Positions 18,402 through 28,587 of a DNA stretch of 64,000 nt are shown here, piece after piece. The position numbers and the translations under genes were made by a program. Under the pieces are notes generated by a model. The model saw only the letters and a program-made list of their open reading frames with translations, had not been told where the DNA came from and did no database searches. Within the stretch, counting starts at the first letter, position 1. Every line of letters begins with the position of its first letter. Origin of the DNA: Sphingopyxis terrae subsp. terrae NBRC 15098 (GTDB lineage Bacteria; Pseudomonadota; Alphaproteobacteria; Sphingomonadales; Sphingomonadaceae); NCBI RefSeq assembly GCF_001598815.1, contig NZ_BCZQ01000004.1, forward strand, positions 1-64,000. The letters run 5' to 3'.

Positions 18402-19526
18402 GTGAGCGAGACCGGCGACAGCGAAGCGGACGGCGGCGAGGTGCCGGTTCGCAAAATCATCCATGTCGACATGGACGCCTTTTACGCCTCGGTCGAGCAG
18501 CGCGACGACCCGGCGCTGCGCGGCAAACCCGTCGCGGTTGGCGGGTCTTCACGGCGCGGGGTGGTCGCCGCCGCATCCTATGAAGCGCGCAAATTCGGCG
18601 TCCGGTCGGCGATGCCGAGCATCACCGCGAAGCGCCAGTGTCCCGAGCTGATTTTCGTGCCGCCGCGGTTCGACGCCTATCGCGCGATATCGCATCAGAT
18701 CCGCGCAATCTTTCACGACTACGCCGACGATGTCGAACCGCTGTCGCTCGACGAAGCCTATCTCGACGTGACGCGCGACAAGGCGGAACTGGGCAGCGCG
18801 ACGGCGACCGCGCGGCTGATCCGGCAACGCATCCGCGCCGAAACCGGCCTGACTGCTTCGGCCGGCGTGTCGTACAACAAGTTCATCGCCAAGCTGGCGT
18901 CTGATCAGAACAAGCCCGACGGGATGACGGTGATTCCGCCGGGGAAAGGCGCGGCGTTCGTCCAGACGCTGTCGATCCGGCGGTTCCATGGCATCGGCCC
19001 CGTGACCGCCGCGAAGATGGAGGGGCTCGGCATCTTTTCGGGCGCCGATCTGGCGGCGCAGGACCGCGCGTGGCTGGCGGCGCATTTCGGCAATAGCGCC
19101 GAATGGCTCTATAATCTGGCGCGCGGGGTGGACCATCGCCGCGTCCGGTCGAATCGGCCGCTCAAGTCCCTCGGCGGCGAGCGGACCTTTTTCAACGACC
19201 TGGTCAGCGACACCGAAATTCGCGAGGCGCTCGCCCATGTCTGCACCGTGGTATGGGACCGGGCGGCGAAGAAGGGCGCGCGCGGACGGACGGTGACGCT
19301 GAAGCTGCGCTATGCCGACTTCCGCACGATCACGCGCGCGAAGTCGGTGGCGGCGCCGATCGCCGACGGGGCGGCGCTGCTCGCGGCGGGGGAGGCGATC
19401 CTCGCCCCCTTGCTGCCGGTCGAGCAGGGGATCCGGCTGCTCGGCGTGACGCTGAGCAAGTTCGAGGGCGAAGAAGAGGAGAGCGACACGGCCGCTGCGC
19501 CCGCAGATTTGCTGAGCCTGCTCTGA
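18402..19526 (+). CDS. dinB: DNA polymerase IV (Y-family translesion polymerase)
   Basis: The palm motifs are KIIHVDMDAFYASVEQRDDP near the N-terminus and EPLSLDEAYLDVT with the catalytic acidic residues. These are followed by SAGVSYNKFIAKLASDQNKP and a helix-hairpin-helix (GIGPVTAAKMEGLGI). Pol IV bypasses template lesions. The GTG at 18402, preceded by AGGA 8 nt upstream, gives 374 residues and a normal-length N-terminus; an upstream ATG-like extension would add 27 unrelated residues. It is the first chromosomal gene to the right of the island. Confidence 0.95.
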   Translation: MSETGDSEADGGEVPVRKIIHVDMDAFYASVEQRDDPALRGKPVAVGGSSRRGVVAAASYEARKFGVRSAMPSITAKRQCPELIFVPPRFDAYRAISHQIRAIFHDYADDVEPLSLDEAYLDVTRDKAELGSATATARLIRQRIRAETGLTASAGVSYNKFIAKLASDQNKPDGMTVIPPGKGAAFVQTLSIRRFHGIGPVTAAKMEGLGIFSGADLAAQDRAWLAAHFGNSAEWLYNLARGVDHRRVRSNRPLKSLGGERTFFNDLVSDTEIREALAHVCTVVWDRAAKKGARGRTVTLKLRYADFRTITRAKSVAAPIADGAALLAAGEAILAPLLPVEQGIRLLGVTLSKFEGEEEESDTAAAPADLLSLL

Positions 19527-19534
19527 TGTAGGTC

Positions 19535-19554
19535 GCCCCAGCCTTCGCGGGGGC
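19535..19554. terminator. Palindrome between convergent dinB and prfC
   Basis: GCCCCAGC-CTTC-GCGGGGGC can fold into a GC-rich hairpin with a TTC-type loop. It lies between two convergent stop codons, so it could end transcription from both sides. It belongs to the same palindrome family as the copies near 28.5 and 36.6 kb. There is no clear T-run. Confidence 0.45.
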
Positions 19555-19561
19555 GGCGAGA

Positions 19562-21157
<1,596 letters not shown>

Positions 21158-21267
21158 GGCGCCGGGCGCCTAGCAGGTGGCGGCGTCAGTGGAAAGGGCT
21201 GACGCAGCATCGTGTCTTCGCGCAGCGGCGGCGCAGCGGCCCCGCTCGTCGCGTTCGGGAATGACGA

Positions 21268-21615
21268 TCAGGCGTCGGTGAGGTCGAGCAGCGTCCGCGC
21301 GTCGAGGCCGATGCGGCGCATCTGCTCGGCGACCGGCGGCCAGACGTTGGTCAGGAAATCTTCGCGCATCAGCGTGCGCAGGCGATCGGTCGCACCCTCG
21401 GCGACGAACATGCCGACCCCGCGCTTCACCGTGACCAGACCTTCGTCCTGAAAGGTCTGATAGGCTTTGGCGACGGTCAGCGGGTTGGCGCCTTCCTCGG
21501 CAGCGAGCGACCGGACCGACGGGAGCATGTCGCCATCGCGAAAGGTGCCGTCGAGAATCGCATTGGCGATCACGTCACGAAGCCGTTGATAAACGGGTTT
21601 GGTCTGATCGAGCAT
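21268..21615 (-). CDS. GntR-family regulator, YtrA-like
   Basis: At 115 residues it has the winged-helix DNA-binding domain (VYQRLRDVIANAILDG, LPSVRSLAAEEGANPLTVAKAYQ, GLVTVKRGVGMFV) followed by a short C-terminal helix instead of a full effector domain, as in the YtrA subgroup. These usually control nearby transporter or membrane-protein genes, but no ABC transporter is next to it here. The AT-rich DNA just upstream (about 21625-21685) is a likely promoter or operator. Confidence 0.88.
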   Translation of the reverse strand: MLDQTKPVYQRLRDVIANAILDGTFRDGDMLPSVRSLAAEEGANPLTVAKAYQTFQDEGLVTVKRGVGMFVAEGATDRLRTLMREDFLTNVWPPVAEQMRRIGLDARTLLDLTDA

Positions 21616-21686
21616 GCCGCCTTAATGCCATAAGACAGCAGCACAGTCAATTGAAGAAAATTAGTTTCTACTGATATTAGGCGACA

Positions 21687-22268
21687 CTAAATGTCCCAAG
21701 CACTGACGATTTCGTCATAATCTGGACGCGGGCGTTCCGACAGGTCGGCGCCGGGGGTGCCGATAAAGAAATAGCCGACGATCGCGTCGCCTTCGCGCAG
21801 CCCGAACGCGGCGCCGACGTTCGGGCTGAACGCCGCCCAGCCGGTGAGCCAGCTGCCGACATAGCCGTGGGCGTGCGCGGCGTGGAGCAGGTTCATGCCG
21901 ACTGCTCCCGCCGACATCTGCTGTTCCCACAGCGGGATCTTGCTGCCCGCGACGGGCGCCGAGACGAGGAGCAGCAGCGTCGGCGCCTGCTGCGCAAACT
22001 GGTCGAGCGCAGAGAGATCCATGCCGGCCGCGCCAGGATTTTCGGCAACCCATGCCTGCTTGAGCAGCGCGGCAAAGGCATCGCGCTGTTCGGGCGCGAT
22101 CGTGATGATGCGCCAGGGGGCGAGCTTGCCATGATCGGGCGTGCGCAGCGCGAGTTCGATGATCGCGCGCAATTCGTCCGCGTCGGGCCCGGGGGCGACC
22201 ATGTCGCGAGCTTTGCCCGAGCGGCGCGTGGCGAGGTGGCTTTTCAGCGAAGAGGTGTCGTTGAACAT
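21687..22268 (-). CDS. Nitroreductase-family FMN oxidoreductase (YdjA-like)
   Basis: The 193-residue protein begins MFNDTSSLKSHLATRRSG with the FMN-binding arginine-rich start. It continues with RTPDHGKLAPWRIITI, AHGYVGSWLTGW and FFIGTPG, the usual order in the small single-domain YdjA-type nitroreductases. It reduces nitro compounds, quinones or flavins with NAD(P)H. The ATG at 22268 matches family length; the open frame extends upstream without family similarity. It is divergent from the POT transporter with about 165 bp between. Confidence 0.88.
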   Translation of the reverse strand: MFNDTSSLKSHLATRRSGKARDMVAPGPDADELRAIIELALRTPDHGKLAPWRIITIAPEQRDAFAALLKQAWVAENPGAAGMDLSALDQFAQQAPTLLLLVSAPVAGSKIPLWEQQMSAGAVGMNLLHAAHAHGYVGSWLTGWAAFSPNVGAAFGLREGDAIVGYFFIGTPGADLSERPRPDYDEIVSAWDI

Positions 22269-22434
22269 CGCGCGCCATGTGGCGTCTCGCCCGCATCCGC
22301 GCAACCCCGCCGCGCCGGGCGCTTTGGTTTCATGCGCAATTAGATTCTTCCCATACGCAATTTTCGCGCTAGGTTGCCCCATTCGCGCGGCAGAAGTCCG
22401 CGGCAAAACCATCCGGGAAAAGGGACGCATATAG

Positions 22435-24081
22435 ATGAAAGATATGGCCTTATGGGACGAGGGGGACTGGATCGCGGTTATTGCGCTGGTCATCCTGGGG
22501 GTCTTTTTGAGCATCGGCGCTTTGGTCGCCGCCAGCAAGAAACCTGAATTCGCCGGCCATCCCAAGGGCCTCTACATGCTGTTCTTTGCCGAGATGTGGG
22601 AACGCTTCTCCTACTACGGCATGCGCGCGCTGCTGATCTTCTACCTGACGCAGCACTGGCTGTTTTCGGACGGCAAATCGAACCTGATCTACGGCGCCTA
22701 TACCGCGCTCGTCTATATCACCCCCGTGCTCGGCGGCTATCTCGCCGACCGCTATCTGGGGCAGCGCAAGGCGGTGCTGTTCGGCGGTGTGCTCCTCGCG
22801 TTCGGCCATTTGTTCATGGCCTTCGAGGGCGATCACGGCATCACCGATGCCGCGACGAAGCAGGCCGATCCAGCGATCAACATCTTCTGGCTCGCGCTCG
22901 CGCTCATCATCGTCGGCTCGGGCTTCCTCAAGGCCAATATCTCGGTGATGGTCGGCCAGCTCTATCGCCTGACCGACATGCGCCGCGACGCGGCCTACAC
23001 CATCTTCTACATGGGCATTAACGTCGGCGCGGCGCTCGGCACGATCCTCGTCGGCTATCTCGGCCAGAAGATCGGCTGGGCCTATGGCTTCGGCCTTGCC
23101 GGCATCGGCATGGTCGCCGGCCTGATCGTCTTCGTGCTCGGCAAGAATGTCCTGCTCGGCGCCGGCGAGGCACCCGCACCGCTCGCGAAATCCAAGGAGT
23201 GGAGCATCTATGGCGTCGGCCTTGTCGCCGTCGGCGTGATGTGGGCGCTCGTCCAGTATCAGGATGTGATCCAGACGTTGCTCGTCATTTCGGGCCTCGG
23301 TCTGCTCGGCTGGGTGCTGTTCCAGGCCTTCAAGCTCGAGAAGGAACCGCGCGAACGCATTTTCGCCATTCTGTTCCTGATCGCGCTCAACCCGCTGTTC
23401 TGGGGTCTGTTCGAACAGGCCGGCGGCAGCTTCAACCTCTACACCGACCGCTATGTCGACAAGGGCGGCGTGCCCGCGTCGGTGTTCCAGTCGATCAACC
23501 CCATCTACATCATCCTCTTCGCGCCGGTCTTTGCGGCGCTGTGGCAGTGGCTGGGCAAGCGCGGGCTCGAACCCTCGGCGCCGGCGAAATTCGCGCTGGC
23601 GCTCGCGCAGGTCGGGGCGGGCTTCCTCGTCTTCGTGTGGGGCGCGAGCAGCGTCGGACCCGAGGTCGCGACGCCCGTCCTCTTCGTCTTCCTGCTCTAT
23701 CTTCTCCACACGACCGGCGAGCTGTGCCTGTCGCCGGTGGGGCTGAGCGCGATGAATCGCCTCGCGCCGTCGTTCATGGCGTCGCTCATCATGGGCGCCT
23801 GGTTCTACATGACCGCGGTCGGCAATTTCGTCGCCGGCAAGATCGGGGAAGCGACCGGCGGCGAAAGCGGCGACATGACCAAGGAGGCGACGCTCGCCAT
23901 CTATCAGGAAATCGGCCTCATCACGATCGGCGTCAGCGTCGTCGTGCTGGCGCTGTCGCCTATCGTGAAGAAGTGGATGCACCTCGACACGCTGCGCGAC
24001 CGCGACGACAGCGTTGCCGGAGCTGGCGAACTTGCCGAACCGCAAGCGGCGGGGACGCATCCCGAACCGAAGGGGGCATAA
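22435..24081 (+). CDS. POT-family proton:oligopeptide symporter
   Basis: The 548-residue inner-membrane protein carries the POT signature FFAEMWERFSYYGMRALL (ExxERFSYYG) in its first transmembrane segments, GGYLADRYLGQRK, and a second signature region with FWGLFEQAGGSFNLY. About 14 hydrophobic segments are visible. It imports di- and tripeptides with protons. An ATG at 22444 is an alternative start. It is followed 4 bp later by two exported amidohydrolases, which suggests a peptide or peptide-derivative uptake and degradation unit. Confidence 0.93.
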   Translation: MKDMALWDEGDWIAVIALVILGVFLSIGALVAASKKPEFAGHPKGLYMLFFAEMWERFSYYGMRALLIFYLTQHWLFSDGKSNLIYGAYTALVYITPVLGGYLADRYLGQRKAVLFGGVLLAFGHLFMAFEGDHGITDAATKQADPAINIFWLALALIIVGSGFLKANISVMVGQLYRLTDMRRDAAYTIFYMGINVGAALGTILVGYLGQKIGWAYGFGLAGIGMVAGLIVFVLGKNVLLGAGEAPAPLAKSKEWSIYGVGLVAVGVMWALVQYQDVIQTLLVISGLGLLGWVLFQAFKLEKEPRERIFAILFLIALNPLFWGLFEQAGGSFNLYTDRYVDKGGVPASVFQSINPIYIILFAPVFAALWQWLGKRGLEPSAPAKFALALAQVGAGFLVFVWGASSVGPEVATPVLFVFLLYLLHTTGELCLSPVGLSAMNRLAPSFMASLIMGAWFYMTAVGNFVAGKIGEATGGESGDMTKEATLAIYQEIGLITIGVSVVVLALSPIVKKWMHLDTLRDRDDSVAGAGELAEPQAAGTHPEPKGA

Positions 24082-24085
24082 GCAT

Positions 24086-25498
24086 ATGATCAGGGGCGTG
24101 AAGGGCAGTCTGCTGGCTGCCGTTTCGCTGGCGTTCGCGGGTTGCGCGGCGTCGGGCACCTCGGCGCAGTCGGCGGGCGACAAGCCGGCCGCGAGCGCCG
24201 AAAAGCCTGTGAAGTTCAACAAGGATCCTTATCCGTCGACCTATCACGCCTATGCAGGCCGCCCGACGGCGGTGCGCGGCGTGACGATCTTCGACGGCGA
24301 AGGCGGACGCATCGACAATGGCGTCGCGCTGTTTGCCGACGGCAAGGTGGTGAGCATCGGCGGCCCCGATACGGCGATCCCCGCGGGCTATGACGTCGTC
24401 GACGGCACCGGCAAATATCTCACCCCCGGCGTGATCGACATCCACAGCCACCTCGGCGTCTATCCGAGCCCGTCGGTCGATGCGCATTCGGACGGGAACG
24501 AGGCGACCAGCCCGACGACGCCCGAAGTCTGGGCCGAACATAGCGTCTGGCCGCAGGATCCGGGTTTCAGCCGCGCGCTCGCCAATGGCGGGGTGACGAG
24601 CCTCCAGATTCTGCCGGGCAGCGCCAATCTGATCGGCGGCCGCTCGGTCGTGCTCAAAAATGTTCCGGCGCGCACGGTGCAGGGGATGAAATTCCCCGGT
24701 GCCCCCTATGGCATGAAGATGGCGTGCGGCGAGAATCCGAAGCGCGTCTATGGCAGCAAGGGGCGCATGCCCTCGACCCGCATGGGCAATTTCGCGGTCG
24801 ATCGCGCGACCTGGGCCAAGGCCGCAGCCTATAAGAAGAAGCTCGACGAAGGAAAGCCGGTCGATCGCGATCTCGCGATGGAAACGCTCGCGGGCGTGCT
24901 GTCGGGCGAAATCCTGGTGCAGAACCATTGCTACCGCGCCGATGAAATGGCGCAGGTCATCGATATGAGCCACGAGTTCGGATATAAGGTTTCGGCTTTT
25001 CACCATGCGGTCGAAGCCTACAAGATCGCCGACGTGCTCGCGAAGGAAGGCATTTGTGCCGCCATCTGGGCCGACTGGTGGGGCTTCAAGATGGAAGCTT
25101 ATGACTCGGTGCCCGAAAATATCGCGCTCGTTTACAAGGCGGGCGCCTGCACGATCGTTCATTCGGACGACGAGAACCAGATTCAGCGCCTGAATCAGGA
25201 AGCGGCGAAGGGGCTTGCCGCGGGGCGGCGCATGGGGATGCAGATCAGCGACGAACAGGCATGGACCTGGCTGTCGTACAATCCCGCCAAGGCGCTGGGC
25301 ATCGCCGACAAGACCGGCAGTCTGAAGCCGGGCAAGATGGCCGACGTCGTGCTGTGGAACGGCAACCCGTTCAGCGTCTATACGCGGCCCGAAAAGGTCT
25401 GGATCGACGGCGCGCTGATGTTTGACGCGACTGACCCCAAACGTCGACCGGTGAGCGATTTCGAGCTGGGTCAGCCCGGCGAGGGAGATGTGAAATGA
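24086..25498 (+). CDS. Exported amidohydrolase-family lipoprotein
   Basis: The ATG at 24086 gives 470 residues with a lipoprotein signal (SLLAAVSLAFAGC, lipobox cysteine at about residue 19); the open frame upstream overlaps the transporter gene. The mature protein is an imidazolonepropionase/amidohydrolase-type TIM barrel with the metal motif LTPGVIDIHSHLG, a later histidine (VQNHCYRADE, SAFHHAVEAY) and an aspartate near VHSDDENQ. The C-terminal LKPGKMADVVLWNGNPF closes the beta-sandwich. Metal ligands look complete, so it should be an active hydrolase of cyclic amides or peptides in the periplasm. Its stop overlaps the next start. Confidence 0.9.
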   Translation: MIRGVKGSLLAAVSLAFAGCAASGTSAQSAGDKPAASAEKPVKFNKDPYPSTYHAYAGRPTAVRGVTIFDGEGGRIDNGVALFADGKVVSIGGPDTAIPAGYDVVDGTGKYLTPGVIDIHSHLGVYPSPSVDAHSDGNEATSPTTPEVWAEHSVWPQDPGFSRALANGGVTSLQILPGSANLIGGRSVVLKNVPARTVQGMKFPGAPYGMKMACGENPKRVYGSKGRMPSTRMGNFAVDRATWAKAAAYKKKLDEGKPVDRDLAMETLAGVLSGEILVQNHCYRADEMAQVIDMSHEFGYKVSAFHHAVEAYKIADVLAKEGICAAIWADWWGFKMEAYDSVPENIALVYKAGACTIVHSDDENQIQRLNQEAAKGLAAGRRMGMQISDEQAWTWLSYNPAKALGIADKTGSLKPGKMADVVLWNGNPFSVYTRPEKVWIDGALMFDATDPKRRPVSDFELGQPGEGDVK

Positions 25499-26796
25499 TG
25501 CGCGCGCTTCTGCTTTCCGCCGCCGCGCTGATCGCGGCCCCGGTCGCGGCACAGGATGTTGCGATCACCAACGCGCGGCTCGTCATCGGCGACGGCAGCG
25601 CCCCGATCGAGGGCGGCACCGTCGTCGTGCGCGGCGGCAAGGTCGTCGCCGCGGGCGCGGGCGTCGCGGTCCCTGCGGGGATCGAGCGCGTCGATGCCGG
25701 CGGCCATTGGGTAACGCCCGGCATCGTCGCGGCGTTCAGCCGCGTCGGACTGGTCGAGGTCGATGCCGTGCAGGGCAGCAACGACCGTTCGGCTCGCCGT
25801 TCGCGCTTTTCGGCCGGTATCGACATCGCGCCCGCGCTCAACCCGATGGGCTCGCCCGTCGCGGTCAACCGCGCCGCCGGCGTCACCCGCGCGATCGTCG
25901 CGCCGGGCGACAGCAGCGGGCTGTTCGCCGGCCAGGGGGCGGTCGTCGATCTGGGCGACGACAATGACATGGTGACGCGCCCGCGCGCGCTGCAATTCAT
26001 CGAATTCGGTGAAGGCGGATCATCGAACGCGGGGGGAAGCCGCGCGGCGACCTTCCTGATGTTCCGCGAACAATTGCTCGCGGCGCGCAGCTATGCCCGC
26101 AATCCCGCGACGCTTGCCGAATGGGGCAGCGACGCGCTGATCCAGCGCGCCGACGCCGACGCACTGGTTCGCGTGATCAACGGCACGACCCCGCTGTTCG
26201 TGCGCGTCGATCGCGCCGCCGACATATTGAACGTGCTGAAGCTCAAGGGCGAATTTCCGGCGCTGAAGCTGGTGCTCGTCGGCGCGACCGAGGGCTGGCT
26301 TGTCGCTCGGGACATCGCAGCGGCGAAGGTGCCGGTGCTGGTCTCGCCGTTGAGTGATCTGCCCGCAAGTTTCGAACGGCTGGGCGCGACGCAATCGAAC
26401 GCCGGGCGGCTCGAAGCCGCGGGCGTCGATGTTTCGGTCGGCGTGTTCGACGACGATGACGCGCACAAGATGGGATATACCACGCAATATGCCGGCAATC
26501 TGGTCGCGCTGACCAAGCTGCCGGGCGCCAGCGGGCTGAACTGGGATCAGGCGTTCGCCGCGATCACCAGCGCCCCCGCGCGCGCCGTCGGCATGGACGG
26601 CACGATCGGATCGCTGCGCGCCGGGCGCGTCGGCGATGTCGTGATCTGGGACAATGACCCGCTTGAACTCGGCAGCCGGCCGACTGCGGTGTGGATCGAC
26701 GGCAAGCGCCAATCGCTCGTGACGCGACAAGACCGCTTGCGCGATCGCTATGCGACGCCGCAAGAAGGCGCATTGCCCAAGGCCTATGACCGGTAA
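25495..26796 (+). CDS. Exported amidohydrolase-like paralogue lacking the HxH metal motif
   Basis: The 433-residue protein has a cleavable signal peptide (MMRALLLSAAALIAAPVAAQ) and the same N-terminal sandwich (ITNARLVIGDGSAPIEGGT) and C-terminal SLRAGRVGDVVIWDNDPLELG as amidohydrolases. Where the HxH motif should be it reads VTPGIVAAFSRVGLV, and the later metal histidines are not evident. It starts four bases inside the upstream amidohydrolase stop (ATGA) or three bases later. It is probably a non-catalytic partner or a metal-independent variant working with the upstream enzyme. Confidence 0.85.
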   Translation: MMRALLLSAAALIAAPVAAQDVAITNARLVIGDGSAPIEGGTVVVRGGKVVAAGAGVAVPAGIERVDAGGHWVTPGIVAAFSRVGLVEVDAVQGSNDRSARRSRFSAGIDIAPALNPMGSPVAVNRAAGVTRAIVAPGDSSGLFAGQGAVVDLGDDNDMVTRPRALQFIEFGEGGSSNAGGSRAATFLMFREQLLAARSYARNPATLAEWGSDALIQRADADALVRVINGTTPLFVRVDRAADILNVLKLKGEFPALKLVLVGATEGWLVARDIAAAKVPVLVSPLSDLPASFERLGATQSNAGRLEAAGVDVSVGVFDDDDAHKMGYTTQYAGNLVALTKLPGASGLNWDQAFAAITSAPARAVGMDGTIGSLRAGRVGDVVIWDNDPLELGSRPTAVWIDGKRQSLVTRQDRLRDRYATPQEGALPKAYDR

Positions 26797-26841
26797 GCGC
26801 CAGACAGACTGAGCGCGCCACGAGATGAAGGAGGCGAGCCG

Positions 26842-27543
26842 ATGAACCCGATGTCGTTGTTGATCGCAACCGCGGTGCTGTTTGTCGGCTCGCACCTCCT
26901 CCTGTCGCACCCGCTGCGCGACGGGCTGGCAAGTCGGCTCGGCGAACGGGGGTTCCAGATCGTCTATTCGATCGTCGCCTTCGCTACGTTCATTCCGCTC
27001 GTCCAGGCGTGGCGCGCGATGCCGCCCGAACCGCCGCTGTGGACGGTCGACGATCCATTGTGGGCGCTGGCGACGCTGATCGTGCTCTTTGCGAGCATCC
27101 TGTTCATGGGGTCATTGATCGGCAATCCGGCGCTGCCGTCGCCCAAGGCGGCGTTCGCCGCCCAGGGGGCGCCTCGCGGGGTTTTCGCGATTACCCGTCA
27201 TCCGATGATGTGGGGCTTTGCGCTGTGGGCGTTCGCCCACGCGCTCGTCATGCCGACGGGCGCGCAGTTGCTGCTGTCGGCGACGATCGCCTTCCTCGCG
27301 CTCGTCGGATCGGCGGGGCAGGACGCCAAGAAGGCGCGGTTGATGGGCGATGCGTGGCGCCACTGGGCGGCGCGGACGAGCTTCGTGCCGTTCGGGCGCC
27401 AGGTTGCGGGGGCGGCGCCGTGGGGCGATGCGATCCCGCGCGGCCATGCGCTGTTCGGCGGCATCCTGCTGTGGCTCGCGGCGACCTGGGGGCATGGCGC
27501 GCTTGGCTATATGGCCGCGGGCATCTGGCGCTGGATCGGCTGA
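26842..27543 (+). CDS. NnrU-family integral membrane protein
   Basis: The 233-residue protein has about six hydrophobic segments. The NnrU pattern is clear: GSHLLLSHPLRDGL near the N-terminus, then VFAITRHPMMWGFALWAFAH, and GDAWRHWAARTSFVPF. NnrU proteins relate to isoprenylcysteine methyltransferase-like membrane folds and were first named near nitric-oxide reductase genes, but no denitrification gene is here. GGAG lies upstream of the ATG. Confidence 0.88.
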   Translation: MNPMSLLIATAVLFVGSHLLLSHPLRDGLASRLGERGFQIVYSIVAFATFIPLVQAWRAMPPEPPLWTVDDPLWALATLIVLFASILFMGSLIGNPALPSPKAAFAAQGAPRGVFAITRHPMMWGFALWAFAHALVMPTGAQLLLSATIAFLALVGSAGQDAKKARLMGDAWRHWAARTSFVPFGRQVAGAAPWGDAIPRGHALFGGILLWLAATWGHGALGYMAAGIWRWIG

Positions 27544-27548
27544 TCGCC

Positions 27549-28085
27549 ATGAATGACGAAGCCCGGATCGCGGACATGGCGCTGCGCCTGCTCGGGCGCG
27601 CGTTCGACGAACTCGACGAACAGGAACAGCGCGTCATCTGCGCCATCGCCGAACGCGCACCGACCAGCCGCAACGCGGGCGAGATCGACGATGAAGAAGC
27701 GAGCTTCGGCGACCGGCTGGCCGACCGGGTGGCGGCCGTTGGCGGTTCGTGGGGTTTCATCATCGCCTTCGGCGTCGTGCTCGTCGCGTGGATGCTGCTC
27801 AATTCGAGCGTCCTCGCGCGGGCGGGGCTCGTCTTCGATCCCTATCCCTATATCTTCCTCAACCTGATGCTCTCGATGCTCGCGGCGATCCAGGCGCCGG
27901 TGATCATGATGAGCCAGAACCGGCAGGCGGCGAAGGACCGGCTGTCGGCCCGGCTCGACTATGAAATCAACCTGCGCGCCGAACTGGAAATCATGCGCCT
28001 GCACGAAAAAATCGACCGTATGCGCATCGCCGAACTGGTCGAGAAGGTCGAAGATTTGAGCCAACGGCTGGATCGGAGCGAGTAG
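27549..28085 (+). CDS. DUF1003 membrane protein
   Basis: The ATG at 27549 gives 178 residues, 5 bp after the NnrU stop. The DUF1003 core is visible: LADRVAAVGGSWGFIIAFG, VFDPYPYIFLNLMLSMLAA and IMMSQNRQAAKDRLSARLDYEIN, with two transmembrane helices, then a coiled-coil tail (LRAELEIMRLHEKIDRM). Function is unknown. It is probably co-transcribed with the NnrU gene. Confidence 0.88.
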   Translation: MNDEARIADMALRLLGRAFDELDEQEQRVICAIAERAPTSRNAGEIDDEEASFGDRLADRVAAVGGSWGFIIAFGVVLVAWMLLNSSVLARAGLVFDPYPYIFLNLMLSMLAAIQAPVIMMSQNRQAAKDRLSARLDYEINLRAELEIMRLHEKIDRMRIAELVEKVEDLSQRLDRSE

Positions 28086-28144
28086 GGGACGGCGGCTTTG
28101 GGGTGGGAAGCGGACATTCTTTTAGGGAGCCAACGGCTCTTTGG

Positions 28145-28405
28145 TTAAGCTTCTGCGTAGCCTTGCGCGAGCATCAAACCGTCGCGCCGGATCTCAACGT
28201 TGAAATGGCCCTCCCGCGTCGTGTGACGCGGCGACAGGCGAACAGTCGCGCCAGCAAGCTCATGGTCGCCGAGTATGATGCCTTCGGTTCCATTAGCGCC
28301 GTCGCAGCCGAACCGGAAGGGTTCGGGGGTTCCACGGCCAACGCCATCGGCGCTCACCCATCCCCATCCGTAGGTCGGTGTTACGTGGCGAAGGTGTCCA
28401 ATCAT
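28145..28405 (-). CDS. Small hypothetical protein
   Basis: From the ATG at 28405 it encodes 86 residues; a TTG start at 28429 would add eight. The sequence looks like a small soluble domain (FRFGCDGANGTEGIILGD, VEIRRDGLMLAQG) and codon choice is coding-like, but no ribosome-binding site is obvious and I recognise no family. It lies between DUF1003 and palindromic repeats. Confidence 0.4.
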   Translation of the reverse strand: MIGHLRHVTPTYGWGWVSADGVGRGTPEPFRFGCDGANGTEGIILGDHELAGATVRLSPRHTTREGHFNVEIRRDGLMLAQGYAEA

Positions 28406-28431
28406 CGTTCGATAATGCAGTAATCGCAAAA

Positions 28432-28562
28432 CGTCCGCAATCGGTCGTTAGCGGACGTTGCTTCAGAACGTCGCCCCCGCGCAGGCGGGGGCCGCAATAG
28501 GCCTTTTCTCTGCGGCGCTGCATAAACCGACAGCGGCCCCCGCCTTCGCGGGGGGCGACGGG
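28432..28562. repeat. Intergenic palindrome cluster
   Basis: Three nested inverted repeats: GTCCGC...GCGGAC (about 28432-28456), GCCCCCGC...GCGGGGGC (about 28473-28492) and GGCCCCCGC-CTTC-GCGGGGG (about 28535-28555). The last two are also inverted relative to each other. They resemble the pair near 36.6 kb and look like a dispersed REP-type element, perhaps also ending the aldo/keto reductase transcript. Confidence 0.6.
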
Positions 28563-28587
28563 ACTCGTTCCGGCCGAAACCCGAACC

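Noticed and set aside
22450..24222. A 590-codon minus-strand open frame over the POT transporter
   Set aside because: Antisense to a protein with unmistakable POT motifs; product is low-complexity and charged.
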